The notes below the pieces were generated by a model that saw nothing but the letters and a program-made list of their open reading frames with translations, did no database searches and was not told the DNA's origin. Source: Limanda limanda (taxonomy: Eukaryota; Chordata; Actinopteri; Pleuronectiformes; Pleuronectidae). Taken from it: DNA of 64,000 nucleotides. Within the stretch, counting starts at the first letter, position 1. Each line of letters begins with the position of its first letter. The stretch covers positions 7,485,886 through 7,549,885 of the forward strand of contig NC_083651.1 in the NCBI RefSeq assembly GCF_963576545.1, read 5' to 3'. A program made the position numbers and the translations under genes. Shown piece after piece: positions 27,168-39,240 of this stretch.

Positions 27168-28060
27168 CATGAGGATGATGACGTTTCACATGATTTAACC
27201 TTAAAGTCCATTCATGTTTTTGCTTATTATTAATATTTGAAAATTGTCAGACATAGGGCACCTATTAAAAGATTGATAATGACAAAAAACACTGTTAACT
27301 GTTTTGCATTTAGCTTTTCACTATTTTACTTCACTTTTTATATCTTATCTTTTTATATATTTTTATTCAGAAATGTTTATCTCAAAATAAATGTTACTTT
27401 GTATAAATATTGGTAAAAAGTGAGTAAATAAGAAGTAAACAGTGAGTAAATATATACTGGTTTCCCATTTTTTTATTCCTCTCCTATGCATGTTGTATTT
27501 ATTGCGTTATGTTTCTATGTTCATTGTTTGCACCAATAACCAGAGCAAATTCCTTGTATGTGTGAACGTACTTGGCAATAAAAAATACTTCTGATTCTGA
27601 AATTATCAAAAACTCCAATTTAATAGTTTGATCATTTGTACCCATGTTCAGGATGTGTTACCGTCTGGTTTTGGACTGTTGAGCACGAAATAAAACAGAC
27701 ATAGATTTGAGTTTAGGAAAATTTTTATAAAAACTATTCTGATTATTTATCGACAGAACACCAACTCAACATGAGGATGATGATGTTTCACATGATTTAA
27801 CCTTAACGATTCATGTTGTTTGCTTATCAATATTTGAAATTTGTATTGACATAGGGCAACTATTAAAAGATTGATAATGACATAAAAATCCAGTTTTATA
27901 GTTTGTTAATTTGTACCCATGTTTGGACTCAAATGAGTTCAGGATGTCTTACTGTTTGGTTTTGGACCGTTGAGCACAAAATAAAACATAGACATAGATT
28001 TGAGTTTAGGAAAACTATTATATCAAAATTCTGATTATTTATTGACCGAACACCTAAACA
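27168..28060 (+). repeat. Tandem duplication in tent5c intron, first copy interrupted
   Basis: CATGAGGATGATGA-type sequence at 27168 and 27770 starts two copies of a unit of about 287 bp. The shared pieces include 'TTTCACATGATTTAACCTTAA', 'ATTAAAAGATTGATAATGAC' and 'GACATAGATTTGAGTTTAGG'. Copy 2 (27770-28060) is continuous; copy 1 is split by about 320 bp at 27291-27611. Confidence 0.8.
27291..27611 (+). mobile_element. LINE-like 3' tail inserted in duplicated unit
   Basis: The segment is absent from the sister copy. It ends 'ATTCCTTGTATGTGTGAACG' then 'ACTTGGCAATAAA' and CTGATTCTGA, the 3' end and tail style of L2/CR1-like fish elements. Short A-rich target duplications (ACAAAAAAC and TCAAAAAC) flank it approximately. 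Confidence 0.6.
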
Positions 28061-28203
28061 ATTAACTGACAAATTTTTCCATACTAGGGACCAGATGGTC
28101 AGCTCTAGCATTAGGGAATTCATTTAGTTTTTTCTGCTGTTTACAGGCTCCCAGTCTTGTTTGTACATTTTGTTCAACAGATTTTATTTTTAAAAAGTGG
28201 TCA

Positions 28204-28591
28204 CAGGGTTGCAAAATTCCGGGAATATTCAAGCTTGGAAACTTTCCATGGGAATTCACAGGAATTAACGGGAATAAACTGGAAATGTTGTAGGTAATTC
28301 ATACTAACTGTATTTACCTTGTCATATACAGATATAAATATGATCATTTAATTTTGTCATAGGCTGATTTGAGCCCTGAGGAAACTTTGGGCACTTGACT
28401 ATATGCTTCTGCATCGTTGTGTCATTTTTAACAAAGGTGTTTGCACAGTATTTGCTAATGTACACAGCCTTTACTTCTACATTGGATGGGGTGAAATGTC
28501 TCCACACATGAGATCAGCGTTTGATTTGCCTATTTTTTTTTTTTTTTTTCAAAATTCCCGAGCTTAACTTTCCGCCCCTTTGCAACCCTAG
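28204..28591 (-). mobile_element. hAT-type remnant with BED zinc finger, copy 2
   Basis: Termini CAGGGTTGCAAAATTCC and, reversed at the right, CTAGGGTTGCAAAGG form short inverted repeats. The minus strand encodes the same BED finger as at 24229-24450, but the first Cys of the C-x2-C pair is Ser here (SKYC), so the finger is broken. The element is about 390 bp and non-autonomous. Matching 8-bp target duplications were not convincing. Confidence 0.7.
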
Positions 28592-28751
28592 TCCCAGCCC
28601 TGATTGACTGTTGCTGTAGGATCTTGTGTTCTTGTGGAAATCTTTCAGTGTGTTTTATGATTTTGTGCATTTCGTTTTGTTTCTGCCACATTTGAAGCTA
28701 ACACTGATTTGTTTGCTCTCTCCTGTTAGTTTATCAGAACCTTGTGAGAAG

Positions 28752-29921
28752 ATGGAGAACAAGGAGAACAAGGAGAACAAGGAGGAATCAAAGAGTAGTT
28801 CAGTCAGTCTTCTGTCCTGGGAGCAGGTGAGCCGGCTCCACGACGTGCTGACGGCCGTCGTGCCTGTTCACGGACGAGGTAACTTCCCCACCTTAGAGGT
28901 GCGCCTCAAAGACATTGTGGCCTGGGTGCGAACCCGCCTGGAGCTGAGGGGCATCCGGGTGAAGGACATCCGTCTCAACGGCTCCACGGCCAGCCACGTG
29001 CTGGTGCAGGACATCGGCTGGAGCTACAAAGATCTGGACATCATCTTCAGGGTGGACCTGCCGCACGAGACAGAATACCGCGTCATTAAGGACGTGGTGC
29101 TGGGCACCCTGCTGGACTTCCTGCCCGACGGAGTGAACAAAGAGAAGATTACTCCCATGACTCTGAAAGAGGCTTACGTCCAGAAGCTGGTGAAGGTCAA
29201 CACAGAGCAGGACCGCTGGAGCCTCATCTCCCTCTCCAACAACAATGGCCGCAACGTGGAGCTGAAGTTCGTGGACACAATACGCCGGCAGTTTGAGTTC
29301 AGTGTGGACTCCTTTCAGATTGTGCTGGACTCCATGCTGGTCTACTACGAGCTGTCCCAGACGCCGATGACTCAGGCCTTCCACCCGACCGTGAGCGGGG
29401 AGAGCGTGTACGGAGACTTCAGCCTGGCGCTGAGCCACCTGCGCAACAAGCTCATCGCCACCAAGCGGCCCGAGGAGATCCGGGGCGGCGGCCTTCTGAA
29501 ATACTGCAATCTGCTAGTGAGGGACTTCCGGGCGGCCAGCGAGGAGGAGTTCAAAGGCCTGGAGCGCTACATGTGCTCCCGCTTCTTCATCGACTTCCCT
29601 GACCTCGGGGAGCAGCAGCGCAAGGTGGAGGCCTACCTGCAGAGCCACTTCATCGGTGAGGAGAAGAGCAAGTACGACTACCTCATGATCCTGCGGCGCG
29701 TGGTCAACGAGAGCACGGTGTGCCTCATGGGTCACGAGCGGCGGCAGACCCTCCACCTCATCTCGCTGATGGCCTTCCGGGTGCTGGCGGAGCAAAACGC
29801 CATCCCAGACGCCTCCTGTGTCACCTGCTACTACCAGCCAGCGCCGTACGTCCGGGACCACAACTTCAGCAACTACTACGTGGCCAACCAGAACATTCCA
29901 ACATGGCTGCCATGTAGCTGA
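28752..29921 (+). CDS. tent5c: Terminal nucleotidyltransferase 5C (FAM46C)
   Basis: A 389-residue non-canonical poly(A) polymerase of the TENT5/FAM46 family, cytoplasmic and ER-associated, which in mammals stabilises mRNAs of secreted proteins. The ATG is in strong context (A at -3, G at +4) 22 bases after the acceptor at 28729. Residues 1-20 are variable; 38-48 read [11 protein letters not shown]. The nucleotidyltransferase signature is LNGS (75-78) with DLD (94-96), and E170 in NVELKF is the probable third carboxylate. Conserved blocks [49 protein letters not shown] and [16 protein letters not shown] follow, and it ends PTWLPCS where human TENT5C ends PTWLPCN. Human length is 391. The N-terminus contains an (ENK)-type nine-base repeat. 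The frame is intact, GC-rich and codon-biased unlike its AT-rich flanks. Other TENT5 paralogues are unlikely given the ending and neighbours. Confidence 0.96.
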   Translation: MENKENKENKEESKSSSVSLLSWEQVSRLHDVLTAVVPVHGRGNFPTLEVRLKDIVAWVRTRLELRGIRVKDIRLNGSTASHVLVQDIGWSYKDLDIIFRVDLPHETEYRVIKDVVLGTLLDFLPDGVNKEKITPMTLKEAYVQKLVKVNTEQDRWSLISLSNNNGRNVELKFVDTIRRQFEFSVDSFQIVLDSMLVYYELSQTPMTQAFHPTVSGESVYGDFSLALSHLRNKLIATKRPEEIRGGGLLKYCNLLVRDFRAASEEEFKGLERYMCSRFFIDFPDLGEQQRKVEAYLQSHFIGEEKSKYDYLMILRRVVNESTVCLMGHERRQTLHLISLMAFRVLAEQNAIPDASCVTCYYQPAPYVRDHNFSNYYVANQNIPTWLPCS

Positions 29922-32291
29922 GTCAACAACCACGTGAAGGATGTAGAAGAGGGCACGGCCACTGCTGCGTATGAAAATAGAGGAATAGCAGAGAAAAAAC
30001 AAAAAAAATGATATAGAGGCAATTGATGTAAAGTTCCTCTCAAGGCACAATTATATTTAAGTGGACAAGTGTTTTGCTTTGTTTTTGCAATCCTTTCTCA
30101 TTCCTCATCTACAGAGGCGTCTAGGTCATTGAATAGAAAGGGATATTTTTAAGTGTTATTTAGATTTCTCTCTCATAATGTTTGGTTGTTTCCCTGTTTA
30201 TCAACTTTATTCTTAATGGAGTTTTGTTTTGTGCCTTAACCTCCAGCTTTATCTCCCAATGATTTAAGTATATGGGCTGTTTCTTTGTAGACAGGGAATA
30301 AGAAAACGTTATAGCCTGAATTTGGTGTCCCAAAAAAAAAAAATTTGAAAAAACGGAAATAATGACAAAATGCTGTTATTGGGGAAGAGACGATATAAAA
30401 TGTTTCAGCCCAATTAGGAAAAAAAAAAACAGCACTGGTGTTAAAAGACTTGGGAATAATGTAAGGTGATGCATGACAAATCCAAAATGAAGTGGAAGCG
30501 AGACTTACAGATTTGTTTTAATGGATTTTGTAAATATCTCTCACAGACACTCGAATACGCCGGCAGTGCCTGTGATTTGTGAAAAAGCAAACAAAATGTA
30601 ACTTTTTTTTATTTTCCACTGTGAATATCAGTACAGGACGAGCTCCCCTGCCCCCCCCCCTTTCTCCTGCTTACTCAGTCCTGTGCTTTGAGTTTGAACT
30701 TGCAGTAAGACCGTGTAGTCCTCCGACTTGAGGAGTGAGGAGCGTAGTTTTTTAAGTCGCTGCCAAAGCTTCACCAGTGACCTCCACATGTCAAAAATCC
30801 TGGCTTTCAGCAGGGTGAGTGTGACTGAGGCAGTGAACACGGTGGGGCTGTCCTTGTTGCCTGGAGCCAGAACCGGCTGGGAGTCCTGCAGTGACTGTCC
30901 CTTCCCTTAGAAGGAGCAGCACATGGCGGGTCGTCCCTCACAGCCATTGCAGGCTCGACAGCAGAACCTGAAACGGGATCCTCCTCTGATGCAGCTCGGC
31001 AACTGGCTCTCAAAATAAAAAGGCCGGCTATAATTATCCTTTTTTCGGTTTATTCCTGGGGGAGGTGGGAAAGGGAGCCAGGGATTGGTGTGCCAGCAGA
31101 AGCAGCACAATCACTTCCTGTCCACTCACTCCTTCCTGGTCCCTCCTGGAACCACCAGTGTTTGAACACCTTTTGTGGTCATGGACACCAGTAGAGTTTG
31201 GTATGTTTAGAGAAAGGCCAACGTGCCTGCTGGAGGGACACCACCCCCCCCCCCCCCTAGTGACTTTTGATTTATCCTGGAAGCTACAACTGATTTGAGC
31301 TACGAGGCCGAACCCCCTTATTCTGAATTTCTATTTCTGGCCAAACGTATTATTAGCTGTGAATTTTGAGCATTTGCAGTGTGGTGTCACGAGCAGACGG
31401 GCTGAGCTCTGTCCCAAACAGGTCGTCTCTGCTCTTTCCTTTCCTGACGTCGCAGCATCCATGTGGGAGTTGTTCTTCAACTTCTTCCATAAGTGGCAGC
31501 CGCTGTGTCATAAGCCCCCCCCCCGTTTCTTTGAAGCTGTAGCTCGCTCGCTGCATTGCTGCTGCCACTCGTCTCACTGGAGCACATGTTTACCGCAGAT
31601 AACCAGGAGCGACTGTTATCCGGCTGGCTCACAGCTCCTGTCTGGTTGGTCAGAGGAAGGTCTCCTCCTCTGCAGGTCACGCCGTGCTGACTCAGCTGCT
31701 GAGCTTTGGTGTAGGAACTGCCGTAGTCTTTAAGAACAAGTGAGGTGCCACACACTTTCTCACTCTGGACCAAAGGCTGCTTTAAAACCAGCAACTGAAG
31801 CAATCAAGTGCCTTTTCACTTTTTTGAAAATGATTTAGCCTTTTTTAAAGTTTTTGTTTTTATGGTGATCAGGAGAGAAAGTGTTGGCAAAAGGTTATTT
31901 TATTTTCAGCCCCAGTTAAACCTAATCGTGACGACTGTCATCGCTGTATTAGATCCTGGTTTCTGGGGAAAATGCTCATGTTTTTGGTTGGGGAGTAAAA
32001 TTTCTTTTGGTTTGAATTTGAAATTTGAGTTGTTTTTTTGTTTCTTTCTTTTTAGTATCAGTCCCACACAATTCTGTGCCTTGAAACCCCTCCTGTGTAG
32101 TCATTCCTGTCTATCATTTTGTTTCACTCCCTCTTTTGTCGTTTCCTGCAGTCTCTGGAAGCCATGTTGACTTAAGTCTTGCATCGGCACATTTGAGATC
32201 CAGCTTTTGATTCATTGTGATCATCTAAACAGATGTTCCATATTTACACCTTTTTGATTTAAAAGTCTGCCAATCATTCAGCTCTGACTAA

Positions 32292-32323
<32 letters not shown>

Positions 32324-33980
32324 ATGGTTCTTTTGCTGACAGTTCTCTCCAGATCCAAACCAAAGCAATACCTGAAGTGCACTGACGAGCCGCTCTGTGG
32401 CACAGTAGCTAGAGGTTCTCCAGCAGAGAGCCGGTACTCACAGACGCACTTTAAAAAGGGGCCTTGTTTTACTTCTAACCCAGCCACTTGAGAGGAATGT
32501 AAATAAGCTAATGTTGTCAAATGCTGAGGGAGTTGAGCTGGTTCTCAGGGACATACTGTGTATTTGTCGGCTTTGTTTTTGTCCCGGTTTAGTATTTGGG
32601 ACGATGAATTGGTTTGATCTCCCCCTGACATAAAGACGCCACTTCTTACTACCCGCCTTTATCTTCTGTCTTTTGTGTTTTCTCTCTAACTCTGACTCTC
32701 TTCGTCTCAGCGGAGTTTATTGTTCTCATTCGGGTCAATCGTACCTGATGTCGGAAGTAGACTTGAGCTCGCTCTGTTTTATCTGAGTCCATATGCTCTG
32801 AAACCTTATCACCCGGTGGAGAGTCATCACCAAAGCTCCAACTCTTAAACTTAACACGATCTTTGCATTTAAATTCAGGGGACAAAAGGTTTGATTGTCG
32901 GTCCAAAAACTCAATCACTCCCCCCTGTAGCCATCGTCTTGAGGCCACATTCAGAACCAGATTTCCAGTTATGCCGCGGCTCACAGCTGCAGGTTGACGT
33001 GTGTGGTGAGTACGAGTCTCTTCTCAGGCCTCCATGTTCTCATCGCTCACTTGATATCGTTGCGATCGAGGTCAGAAGAAAACACAAGAGACACAAATTT
33101 AGATTAAGGAGACATTCGATGGTGAACCAGCCTGGAATGTCAGTCCTGTGTGTGTACACGTTAACTTCACATGTTTACGGTTATTACAGCTTTTTTTTCT
33201 CTGACGATTGAAGTTCCTGTCGCTGAGAAGAATGAAAGCTTTCTATAGGCAGCAGGGCTCGTATGAAATCACTTCCTTCGTCAGTGTTGGCGTATGTATT
33301 TATGTCGATGTACAAACTTTGTGTGAAGGTGGGAAAAAAAGAGGATGAAGTGTATTTTTTGTTTATTTTAGTTTTCCTGACCCCCAATTTATTTTTCTGC
33401 TGTAAACTTGTCAGTGTTGTCGATCCCGTTGCTTCTCACTCAACTCGCCTTTTGGTGGTCCAGTTGTTTGGGCCTTTGTTTATCAGTGCAGTGTGTTGTT
33501 GTGGGTGTTTTTCTTCACAACACCTGTAGATGTATCCTTTGCTGGGAGAGGAGGGTGCGGAGGAAACTGTGGATTAGATATTTAGTCTTGCGCCATAGGA
33601 CTGTGAAGGAGGCCGTTGGTGTGTCGTGAAGTCTTTGTTTCTTTTTGCAGCAGATTTGTGTTTACGTTCATGCGTGGATGTGTGTGCTCGTTTGCATGGG
33701 TGTATGATGGGATGCTTGTGGATGTGCAAGTTTAAGTGGGGGGGGATAAGAAATTAGTGGCACTATATATATAAATATATTATTTTTGAAATAGTTAATG
33801 CAAAAGAACTTGTCAGCTTTGTGATTGTGACAGTGACTTTGATGGTTACAACCATTATACTATTTCATTTATCAGCACTTTTACCTCACTTGAGTTTTTC
33901 CTTTGAATGGAAATGTACGTGTACATCAGGAAAATGTGTTTGAAGAGGAAATAATGAATAAAGAATATTAAATGCAGCAT
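29922..33980 (+). other. tent5c: tent5c 3'UTR
   Basis: About 4 kb of non-coding sequence follows the stop, up to AATAAA at 33957-33962 and a T-rich downstream element. It contains a 27-base T-run near 32300-32325, C-runs near 30649 and 31244, and scattered ATTTA motifs. No transposon was recognised in it, in contrast to the flanking spacer, consistent with a real and constrained long 3'UTR as in mammals. Confidence 0.7.
33957..33962 (+). terminator. tent5c: tent5c poly(A) signal
   Basis: AATAAA followed within 30 bases by 'CTTCCGCTTTTTCTGTTC'. Repeats resume about 200 bp later. Confidence 0.65.
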
Positions 33981-34189
33981 CTTGCTTCCGCTTTTTCTGT
34001 TCACTGGCATCTTTTCTCAAACTGTCAAACAAATATTTCAGCTGATTTGTTTGATACTTCTCATGTTCACTAGTTAAACCTGCCTTTCATGCTAAAGTCA
34101 TTCCAGTGTTCAATTGAGCTGCACCTAATGGCAGAAAATCCTACATATCAGGTCCTTAATTATGCCTTAATTGTCCCTCCCCCTTCCTG

Positions 34190-34400
34190 CAAAGATGCTA
34201 TAAAATTGTAGTGTAACTTCATCATTGACTAGTGAGACTGACTTGTGATTGGTTCATGCTTGACTATGGGCGGGACCTACATACTTCGACCCCACTCTAA
34301 AATCCCTAGTCTGGCTCCAAATGATGTCAAAGTTGCAAGATGGCGTCCGGCTGTGAAATATTTGGTCTTTATGTTGCAGTAAATGTGGTTAAGGGGATTG
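34190..34400 (+). repeat. Dispersed repeat R1 copy
   Basis: 'GTGATTGGTTCATGCTTGAC', 'TGGCTCCAAATGATGTCAA' and 'CAAGATGGCGTCCGG' match the order seen near 24960 ('CTCTAAATGATGTCACC', 'ACAAGATGGCAGC') and 39080-39190. Confidence 0.6.
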
Positions 34401-34410
34401 TTTAGAAGAT

Positions 34411-35588
34411 TGTAATGGAAAAATTAACTAAGTATGTGTGAAACCTATGTTGTGGTTGGAAAGTAAGTTTTTGTAGCTCTGTCTAAAGGCTTTTATGACC
34501 TTTCTACATACATATACAAACTGTTCAAATGGTTTATGACCTGGACTGTTTCAGGGTCTGAAACTGTGTATGACCTGAAAACTTTTGGATCCTTTAGACT
34601 CTCCAAAGAACTGAATGTATGTGTGCTTATCTCTAAAAGAAAAAGCATGAAAATCAGTTGTCTGTGTTTAGATAGCTCTCTCCCTGTGCCTACAGCAGGG
34701 GTTCCCAAACTTTTCAGCCTGGGACCCCCAAAATAACGGTGCCAGAGACTGGGGACCCCCAACGACACTGGAGGTGGTTTATAATGTTGCGCACAGCCAC
34801 GCACATGCACTGTGCGTGCGTGCTTGTGCATGTCTGCTCAGGTAGCCTCTCCTTCTCCGCTAGCCTGTCCTGTTCCTGTGGCCTCCTCGATTTGGTTGGT
34901 ATTAACCAACGTTTCATTGTGACTGTCAATAATTTTCAGCTGCTTTCCAAAAGAGTTTTGGCCAGCTACCGTGTGACTGGTGCTGCTGTAAATTGAACTG
35001 TCGCTAACCTGTGTCGTAAGATAAAAAAAGAAAATGTTTTTTTTTTGTGGAGGAAAAAAAGGGGAGAAAAAAGAAAAAAACTGATGGGTAATGTGTAAGC
35101 TATTTTATTTAGTGACTCTTATTTTGAAGAGGGGTTCTACCGGAAGGATGTGCTGTACTAAACGGCTGCTGTCTCCTGTGTCTTCTTTAGGCTGAGGCCT
35201 TATTCAATACAACAACTAAACGTTCGGCTAAAATTGCATGGTTTTATTCTAATATCAACTCAAATGTATATATTATACAAAAAAAAAAAAAAATTATTAT
35301 AAAAAATATAAATTATTATATGCATTTTTGGAATGCATTTCGCGACCCCGCCCCTTTGTCTCGCGACCCCCACTTTGGGAACCCCTGGCCTACAGAACCA
35401 GCCTGGATTGGCTGAGAGAGACAGCCTTAGTCCTCCTATATAAGACTCTTGTATTTGACTGTCCTGCATCTTCACTCAGAGATCCATGTGACTCCCTGTG
35501 TTGATCCTTTCTGCAGAAAGCCCCTTATTAAATACACTTAGATAACTTTGGTGTTTCCAGCCTCTTGTATCTCCAGATTTCCATCACA
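34411..35588 (+). mobile_element. Solo LTR (478 bp) interrupted by a hAT element
   Basis: Ends TGTAATGG and CCATCACA are imperfect inverted repeats of the TG...CA type, flanked by a perfect 4-bp duplication AGAT (34407-34410 and 35589-35592). Excluding the nested insertion and one copy of its target duplication, the LTR is 478 bp, with a TATA box in 'CCTATATAAGAC' near 35437 and a late polyadenylation-like TATTAAATAC near 35527. No internal retroviral genes are present, so this is a solo LTR of an endogenous retrovirus-like element. Confidence 0.7.
34696..35387. mobile_element. Non-autonomous hAT element, 692 bp
   Basis: Inverted ends CAGGGGTTCCCAAACTT and (reversed) CAGGGGTTCCCAAAGTG, with a perfect 8-bp target duplication GCCTACAG at 34688-34695 and 35388-35395. 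This is diagnostic of the hAT superfamily. There is no transposase. It sits inside the solo LTR and is therefore younger. Confidence 0.92.
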
Positions 35589-37422
35589 AGATGTATTAAC
35601 CATTTGAGTGTACCTACAGAAATTGGTATCAACAGGTCTCTCTCCTCCATCTTGTTGCTGCAGCTTTGACTTCTCGGACTCCTCCACTTAGGTCTTGTGG
35701 GCATCCTGATGGTGATTTGAACCGTGGATGTTTTCCGTCTCCATCACTGTGGAGGCGGTTAGCGGTGGAGCTCCGTCCGCTCGGCACTCACAGCGTTCAG
35801 GCCTCGTCTCACTGATCTGGGCGCAGTGGAAAACACTGGAGCCAGAGGGTTTTTCGGGTAATAACAGCCTTCACGTTGATTCTGAGAACCCGGTGCTTTC
35901 ACTCCAAAGTGCGTCGGCCTGGCTGCACATTTACACCAACACACGCTGTGCACGGTGACAAGGAGGATTTCACTGCTAATGGATTTTTTTGAGACTTGAG
36001 GTGAGAATGTGTTTTCCCCCATCACACACGCTTTCCTGCTCTGCCTTATTCCGTTTAGACAGGAAGCCCCCACCCCCCCACCCCACTTCAGCTTTGAGTC
36101 ACCAGCTGCCATTCATAAAACTCACTGACTTATCTGGGGGCAATGAGTCACTGTGTAGACGTGACGCAGCAATCTGCCCTCAGCGTCTCTTTTTCCATTC
36201 CTCTCCGGCCACATGCTGATGCTGCTTTATAGATTTTATTGACCTATTCTTTTTAATCCAACCCTGAGTTCATCTCCTTTTCGTCCTCTGCCTCCTCAAC
36301 TCCAGTTTCATGTTTGTTTTGAGTTGTCTACTTAATCATTAAAAAAACCCTGATTTGATTGTGTACATTTGAATAAAACCTTATGTGCAATATACTGTGT
36401 ATGGCCTTTTGCGAGTTTCTTTGACGACTCTGTAGCGGTGTCCCCCGAAAGCACTTGTTTCCCGCAGCAGTTCCTGGTATCATTTGCAAAGCAGCACCTG
36501 TTCCCTTCGTGTCTGTGTGACAAAGCTGTTTTTTATGAAACCAGCTTCATGCAGCTTTTACTTTGTCATAACCAGTCCCAAATCCCCAGAGTCGTTCGGA
36601 TGAGCTGACCTTGTCTTTTGCACTCAGGATTTCTTTAAGTCAATCACCCATTGATTTTGAGTTGGAACCATAGTCCACGACTGTAAATATTGATCTGAGG
36701 GTTAGTTAAGAGGTGAGAGGTTAAATATCGGTGTGACATCACTTCACTTTCATCACTTAAACTTTGCAAACTTCACCATTAACTGGCTCTGTTTTTTCAA
36801 GACAAACATCTTCTGCTCTCTAAATATCCTTATTTAGTCGATAACGTCTGTAACCACCATAGCTATTATTTTTTAAAATATTTGGTGAATTTAGCACCCA
36901 GACTAAACCGCTCTCAAGACGATGTAAAACATTAAATTAAAAAATTCCTGGATTGAGCTGGTTCTGTGGTACATGTTTAAATCTGAAGTTTCTCTGATTT
37001 GGGTGAAAGTTTACATTGTATTCTAGCAATTTAGCAGACTTTCAATGTCCTGAAACATTTTTCTACATTTGCTTCTACATATCAGCAAAGTATCGTAGAT
37101 TATCAATATCTATAGCATCTAATGATTTAATAGTATGACTATGGTAATAATATGGTTAAAAAACTGATAGCTAATACAAAGGTCAGTTTCCTGTTGGAGA
37201 TGATTTATCATCTCCATAGTCTAACTTTACTTAACATGACTTCACTAACTCAAGTTGATTTATCTTAACCAACTTGACTTAACTAATTCAAACTGACTTG
37301 ACTTGACTAACTTCATTTAACAATCTCCCAGTATTTTGTCAACATTACATTACAATCTCATTACCATAGAAACAAATCACTGAGTTAAAACAGTCCCATC
37401 AGCAGCAGGTGGATTTTCCGAA

Positions 37423-37427
<5 letters not shown>

Positions 37428-37499
<72 letters not shown>
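37428..37499 (+). repeat. (CT)n microsatellite
   Basis: About 36 uninterrupted CT units; a homopurine-homopyrimidine mirror repeat that could form triplex DNA. Confidence 0.95.
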
Positions 37500-37502
<3 letters not shown>

Positions 37503-37774
37503 GTTTTTAATATTGAAATCTTTCCATTTGAATTCAATAATAAAAGTAATGAAAACCTCTGTGAGATTTCAATATGAAACACATGACCCTGATCAAAGCG
37601 GTCACACACATTAATCATGAATGTTTCTCTGGTTCCGAGGCTCGTTGGTTCAATGACAGACTTGATGACGACTGAAAGATGATTTGGCTCTTTTTTTGTG
37701 TCTCTTCTTTGTGTCTTTATTCCTCCTCCCTCTCCCTTTGTCAACACGTTTTCATTGCTGTGTGTTTGTGTGCC

Positions 37775-37890
37775 AGCAGGATCACACACAAACTACTGGG
37801 CAGATTTGGTGGAGGGGTGGGACAAAGGCCAAAAAATAATTGACTGCATTTGGAGGCAGATCCATTATTTTTATTTCTTTAACATGAGAT
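37775..37890 (+). repeat. Dispersed repeat fragment
   Basis: Shares 'TGGTGGAGGGGTGGGACA' and the following 'GGCAGATCCATTATTTTTAT' style with 7195-7275. Confidence 0.5.
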
Positions 37891-38590
37891 TTTGAAATGA
37901 CTGACAAATCACTGATTTCCAATGAAATATCTTGCACAACCTGATAAAAAGAAATCAGGCAGTTTTAAAAGGACTAGTATCTGTAAGTGTCTGTGATTGG
38001 TGCAGCTTGATTGAATTTAAGGAGATCTTTTTTATAGATTTCACACAACTACAGGATGAATACCAAGATACTTGGTAAAAGGATATGATACAGGGAAGAA
38101 TTTTTCTCTTAAATTTGTATCTGAATCAGAGGGAAATGTGAGACAGGATGTTTCTTCTGACATTTTCACCAGTTTCGCAGGGAATAATTCATGGCTCTTG
38201 ATTTTGAAAAATCTGACATATTTAGGGAACTGATAACTATGAATGTGTGATATCTGGTGCTGCTTGATTGAATTTAAGGAGAGTGTTGGGCCCTGATGGA
38301 GGTACGCACCAGACATATTTGAACCTGAGTTACTGTTACTGCTGGGAACTTAATAAGAAAATTGTTTTTATCTGACCAGAAAAGGCAGAGTTAATATACC
38401 ATGTATATACCATATACAAGCAAACTATAAACATATATTTATATATCATACAGACATTTATCTACATCTCCTTCCCTTATAGTTTTTTGTTGGATTTTGG
38501 GTTTCAGAGGAAGAGAAACACAGTGAGATGACAACTGGTGTTTATCAGGGTGTTTCAACAAAAACACACAACCTCCACCTTCACCCTAAC

Positions 38591-38740
<150 letters not shown>

Positions 38741-38969
38741 GAAACCCCCCTCCATTGTTAGCCAGGTCTAACAATGCTTAATTTCTGGAAAAATACCGAC
38801 ACCAGTGTTCATAGCTGCAGAGAGTGAGATAATGGAGAGTGAACACAACAGTCACTGTGTGTCCACCTGTCTCTGATTCACACACACACACACACACACA
38901 CAGGTTTTTCTCAGAGGCCACCAAATATTTGTGATGGCAGTTAAAGCGTCAGGACGCACTAAGACGGGT

Positions 38970-39240
38970 TCTGTCATTGTAGCTTGTTCTCATCACACTG
39001 ATGTTTGTTCACGTGTTCATGCCTCTCAGAAGTCTTGTTTTAATTAGATAGATAGAATATGCAGTGAAACATCATGATTGACAGCTTAAACTTGTGATTG
39101 GTCAGGGCTCTTGTATTTCCAGTATCTCGATGTCGTGGCTCCATTTCCTGATCGCTCCTGCGCAGACTCTAGACCCAAATGTGTGAGCTGGCAGTGTAGG
39201 TAGACAGTGGGAGGACACTTACTTATTTATAGTCTATATT
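38970..39240 (+). repeat. Dispersed repeat R1 copy
   Basis: Runs from 'TTGTTCTCATCACACTGATG' to 'TTATTTATAGTCTATATT', the full 3' half of R1, with 'GACTCTAGACCCAAATGTG' near 39165. Confidence 0.6.

Larger units (their letters stand above)
26766..28729 (+). other. tent5c: tent5c intron 1
   Basis: The intron, 1,964 bp, starts GTACGT and ends CTCTCTCCTGTTAG. It holds CpG-rich sequence to about 27180, a local tandem duplication, a LINE tail and a hAT remnant, each listed separately. Confidence 0.65.

Noticed and set aside
28893..29438. 181-codon minus-strand frame
   Set aside because: Antisense shadow of the GC-rich tent5c coding exon; composition reflects the opposite strand's codon use.
31359..31733. 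124-codon frame in the tent5c 3'UTR
   Set aside because: No domain and located between the stop codon and poly(A) signal of tent5c.
34407..35592. Full-length provirus at the solo LTR
   Set aside because: No second LTR, primer-binding site or retroviral coding region adjoins the element.
36371..36376. AATAAA as the end of a further gene
   Set aside because: No coding exon or 3'UTR-like context could be linked to it; isolated AATAAA is common in AT-rich sequence.
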